Assembly: GCA_038502055.1 (NCBI GenBank)
Contig: JAXRKN010000037.1
Span: 3,286,001 to 3,350,000, forward strand
DNA length: 64,000 nt
From: Tanytarsus gracilentus
Taxonomy: Eukaryota; Arthropoda; Insecta; Diptera; Chironomidae
Reading direction: 5' to 3'
The notes under the pieces are model-generated. The model worked only from the letters and a program-made list of their open reading frames with translations, did no database searches and had not been told where the DNA came from. The position numbers were made by a program, and so were the translations under genes. Position 1 is the first letter of the stretch; every line of letters begins with the position of its first letter. Shown piece after piece: positions 60,306 to 64,000 of this stretch.

Positions 60306-63300
60306 GTATTTAATTATTCATGTGGGAAAAATTTTATTCGGGATAAAGAAAATCAATTAAAAATTTTCTACGAATTGAAGAAGAAAGCATGTGCTGATAA
60401 TGAGCAATTTTCCTTCGATCAATTAAATTTCAAAGTGTGAAAGAGTTTTTACACGATAAAAATTCTCAACTGGATACAAAAGTAATTTTTCTGCATTAAA
60501 AGCTGTCCATGAACTTTTTGAATCGAATTTATTTAAATTATTCATGAATCACGTGATCAATTGCAGAAGATAATTTTTCTCTACACTTTAAACTCGGAAA
60601 AACTCCATGACTTGGCTAAAAATCTCGTTTTCACACACAAAAAATGTTTAAAGAATGATAACCTTTTTTGGCTCTCAATGGGAAGGAATCAAATTTGAGG
60701 GCTAAGATTTCCTTAGCAAATTGAAATTATTGCGGCCATTCTATGTTAAGGGTTCGATTTTTGTAGCATGTATGAAAACTTTTTGCTACCTTCGCAATGA
60801 TAAAGAAGGCAATGTGGATCTAAATTTCAAATATTCAATAGATCTCTGCTGTGCGTTATGTAGTAAAATGACCCGCACACGCACGCATAAAAATAGCTCC
60901 ATAAATTATATTGGGATCGACCTTTCTGGAGAAGAAAAGTGTGAAAGACATGTGAATTCTAAGCCGTTTGTCAAAATGACCGCATTGCAAATTTTATGAA
61001 AAAAAATCTCAATTTAAGTCTGTATAAACATTGAGACATACACAAGGTGAGTCTGTAATCTTTTCTTGATTGGAAGGCTTAAGATTATAAGAAGCTACGA
61101 CACGATGACTTTCAATAAGACGTGTTTGTTTGTTGTTGTTGTCACTTGACTCATGAAGAAAAAATTAATTCTACTTTTAAAGACATTTTATACATCTGAG
61201 TGCTTCATTGAAAATGGAAAAAATCTTAGTTTTTAAAGATTTTGGAATTAAACTCAAAGTTTCGAAAATTACAAATTTAAGTTTTTTGAAAACAAAAATA
61301 TAAAAAATGGCAAAAGAAACTTTAAGTATCCTTCGTACTATGAACCTTATAAGAAAATCTTTTTGCATCTTTTCCTTAACAAAAAAGGGAAAACAAAATC
61401 AAAAGACACTTTGCTCTCTTTTATAAAAGCTGGTGGCATGTGCACATCTTTTTATCCGAACTAGTTTTTCACTTTTTTCTTCTATCCAAAAAATCTACCT
61501 TTCTCCCACTTTTTATAGTATGTGTCATCTAAATACAAGAATGAAAGAAAAATATGAGGATGAAAAGATCCACAACGAGAGTGTTCAAATGTAGGAAGAG
61601 GGAGAGAGAGAAAAGCTGAAAAGTTTATGCCATTTAGTTAACATTTTCTGGTTTCTCCATCCGTATACATTCGTTTTCTTTATTCGCCCACTTTTCTCTC
61701 TCTCCTACTCACTCATGAGAGGCAGCAGTAACCACAGTAGAAAAAAATATAACTATATTGTTACGAAAAGCTTACATTCCTGGCATATTAGAGTGGTTTG
61801 CTTGCTTGTTGTTATTGTAACATTTTTCAGGCGAATCTCTTTCATTTCGGACTAGTTTTCATTAAATGAAATGCCAAGGTGGTAGTTGGTGTGTGCGGGG
61901 AGAAAGACGAAGAAAGAAAAATTACAATGATTTTACCATTTCTCACCTTCTTTTCCCCGAGTATGGCTATCTAGCTGGCATGAATAAAAAAATCTCTTTT
62001 TCGCCTCTCATCCATGACATTGCCATTTCTATGTGCTACGCTTCCTCATTGTTGGAAATGATTCAGCTTAAATTGGGTGAGAGAGAGAGTGAACGGAAAC
62101 GCTAACCAGAAATGGCAGTGGCTTCACCATTTACTTTTTTTTCTCCCCGTGGTGAATTACTATCATTCTAGGTGAATGGCAACTTAAATTCTCTGAGCAC
62201 CGAGATTCATTTGGATTATTATTAAGAGCTTTCTTACTTTCCTTTTTGTTTTTATCATTATCATTGTTATTATTATGAAATCTCTTCATTCCACTCGCTT
62301 GGTGTTTGCGGCTAATGAAATTTTGATGAGTTTCTTTAAGTACTTTTTTATATTAAGTGGGAGAGAAATGATTTGATAATTTAACGAATATCCTGATTTG
62401 TTTTAAAAACTTTGCATATTTTCATAACGTATTTTTATTTTTCAAACATCAAATTCAAATTTTATTAACTGATTTTTTCAAAACTTTGCATATTTTCATA
62501 ACGTATTTTAATTATTCAAATTTTATAAATGATTTTTTAAAAAAGCTCACGTGCTTGGTTCTCAATGCATTACGATCCTATAAAAAAATTTAATAATGTC
62601 ACAAAACATTTAAATGATGAAGTTGAATAAAAACCTCATCGCACACTTAATTCTCCATCAACTGAATAATGTCGCACAAAAATTTCCCTCAACTTGAACT
62701 TTTTTAATGATGTAATTTTCTCCCATCTGTGTGCATACAATTGAGTTTCGAAAAATAGTTTTGGGTTGCTGCACACACACAAAAAATCCTCATCTGCATG
62801 ATGAGTTAGCATTTTGCAATATTTTAAAATTTCCCTGCATACAATTTCTCTCTCTCTCTCTCGCTTGCTTTTAACTGAAGTGGAAGTGAATTATACAAAA
62901 AGTTTTTCATGAGTTCAATTTGTACGAAAAAAAATGAAATAAAGCGAAAGCGAAGCAGAAAAAAAATTTGTACGGTATAACAACAAGGAAATAATGGTTT
63001 TCCCTGCTATTCATGACATTCTCCTGTACGTATGTACTAACTAGAGTGAGAGAGAGTCGACAGGCTGGCAGATGGAAGTGGAAGAGGAGAAACGGATTAT
63101 TGTGCATGTTTAAGGTTCATTTTATTGCATTGCAAATAGAGCCATAAAGCCACTTCATCCCTCTCAACCCCACCGCCATTGTCGTCGTAGTCGTCAACTA
63201 CTCTCATAGCAAGCACACATATGGCACATCAGCAGCAGTGGATTCAATGTACACACACACAGTTCATAGTTTCCATTTGTCATAATTTGTCATTCTTCAT

Positions 63301-64000
63301 TTCACCGTAAAATGAATTTTTATTTGTGGCTGAATGTGTGCTCTCTTTTTTCAAAATGATGTGAAATAAAAACATGAAATTGTTCCTGCAACATGTTCGT
63401 CCCATAAAGCACATTTTCACTGACATAAAATCGTCCTTTCTCATCATGAAAGAGTCTCATGCTTCCTTACTACTAATAGTGAACTGACAAATTAATGGCA
63501 AAAAATTCTATGAGCATTAAAATGATGGTTGTAATGGGAATAAATTCATGAGGAAATGAGGGAGCACTTTAAAGAGCTGCTTTGATGGATTATTTGACAT
63601 TTGAGGGTTCTCATACTAAAATAACTTGAGAATTAAGAGAGCGTTAAATTATTTGAAATAAATATTAATGTTTGTATTTTTAACAAACGAATTTGGATTC
63701 GAAAGATTGTAAAGGAAATGCTGCCGTAAATTTTAAATTACACTTTGTGACACTCGAGTGAAATTTCCCTTCATAGAAAGCACGATGGAGAAAAATATTC
63801 CACTCTAAGTGCAGCTTGTTTATGGCTCATGTACACTTCCATAGTTTCATGCACCAAGAGTGAGAAAGAATGGTTGTTGGTTTTTTATGATGCCGCAAAT
63901 TTGTCGCTCACTTCGCATCCACTTCTAAGCTCTATGTACAAGCTTTCGACGTGAAGTGTCATTAAAAAGAGTCATTTAATTAAAATGGATGATGCAAGGA
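60306..64000. other. Non-coding stretch to the window end
   Basis: No coding exon, RNA gene or complete mobile element was recognised. There is a two-copy tandem duplication at 62406-62540 and short GA/CT tracts. It may be intron of the gene starting at 60229. Confidence 0.4.
62406..62540 (+). repeat. Two-copy tandem duplication, period 74 bp
   Basis: The word AAAACTTTGCATATTTTCAT and the following CGTATTTT recur at 62406 and 62480. The second copy has lost about 10 nt and gained a few substitutions. Confidence 0.8.

Noticed and set aside
1..64000. tRNA, rRNA or snRNA genes
   Set aside because: No cloverleaf with A/B boxes, rRNA block or snRNA core was recognised by eye. A covariance-model scan would be needed to exclude small RNAs.

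Overview
This is animal nuclear DNA, AT-rich, with compact 55-80 bp introns next to multi-kilobase ones. The gene set (ZAD zinc-finger protein, MBD-R2, quick-to-court-like protein, Rogdi, insect troponin C, CLIP-domain protease) points to a dipteran insect. A nematoceran fly such as a midge is my best guess. That is inference from gene content and style, not from a marker gene. All gene models below were spliced by hand, using GT/GC-AG sites and codon phase.

Layout. (1) 1-5.3 kb is compact: a partial unknown gene (-) is divergent from a ZAD-C2H2 zinc-finger gene (+), which is tail-to-tail with MBD-R2 (-). (2) 5.3-38.05 kb is dominated by a long + strand coiled-coil gene, probably quick-to-court. 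Its seven coding exons lie at 27.1-29.4 and 36.3-37.9 kb. A possible 5' UTR exon ends at 6307, which would give a 20.7-kb first intron. The 6.97-kb intron 29363-36334 certainly contains two antisense SLC17-type transporter genes and a small FP/LINE-ORF1-like ORF. The putative first intron holds a hAT transposon relic with an 8-bp target duplication, a CLIP-domain serine protease gene (-), and a 936-bp minisatellite of 52 x 18 bp. (3) 38.9-48 kb holds a mitochondrial-type Na+/Ca2+ exchanger (-) and a troponin C gene split into small exons (-). (4) 49.5-50.8 kb holds a secreted, catalytically dead serine protease homologue (+). (5) 50.8-57 kb is non-coding apart from a strong 75-bp foldback. (6) 57-59 kb is Rogdi (+), probably with an alternative first coding exon. 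(7) 59-64 kb is mostly non-coding, with one candidate first coding exon at 60229.

The most striking signal is the minisatellite at 18484-19419. Each unit is built around the palindrome TGGGAATTTCCCA, and about 39 of 52 units contain a perfect GGGAATTTCC kappaB (Rel/NF-kB) consensus. It lies about 1.35 kb upstream of the inferred start of the CLIP protease gene, whose own proximal promoter carries a single good kappaB site (GGGGATTCCT, 17221-17230) close to a GATA site. CLIP proteases commonly act in the extracellular cascades that activate Toll or melanisation, so the arrangement suggests Rel-responsive control, or a Rel-binding sink. This is a hypothesis.
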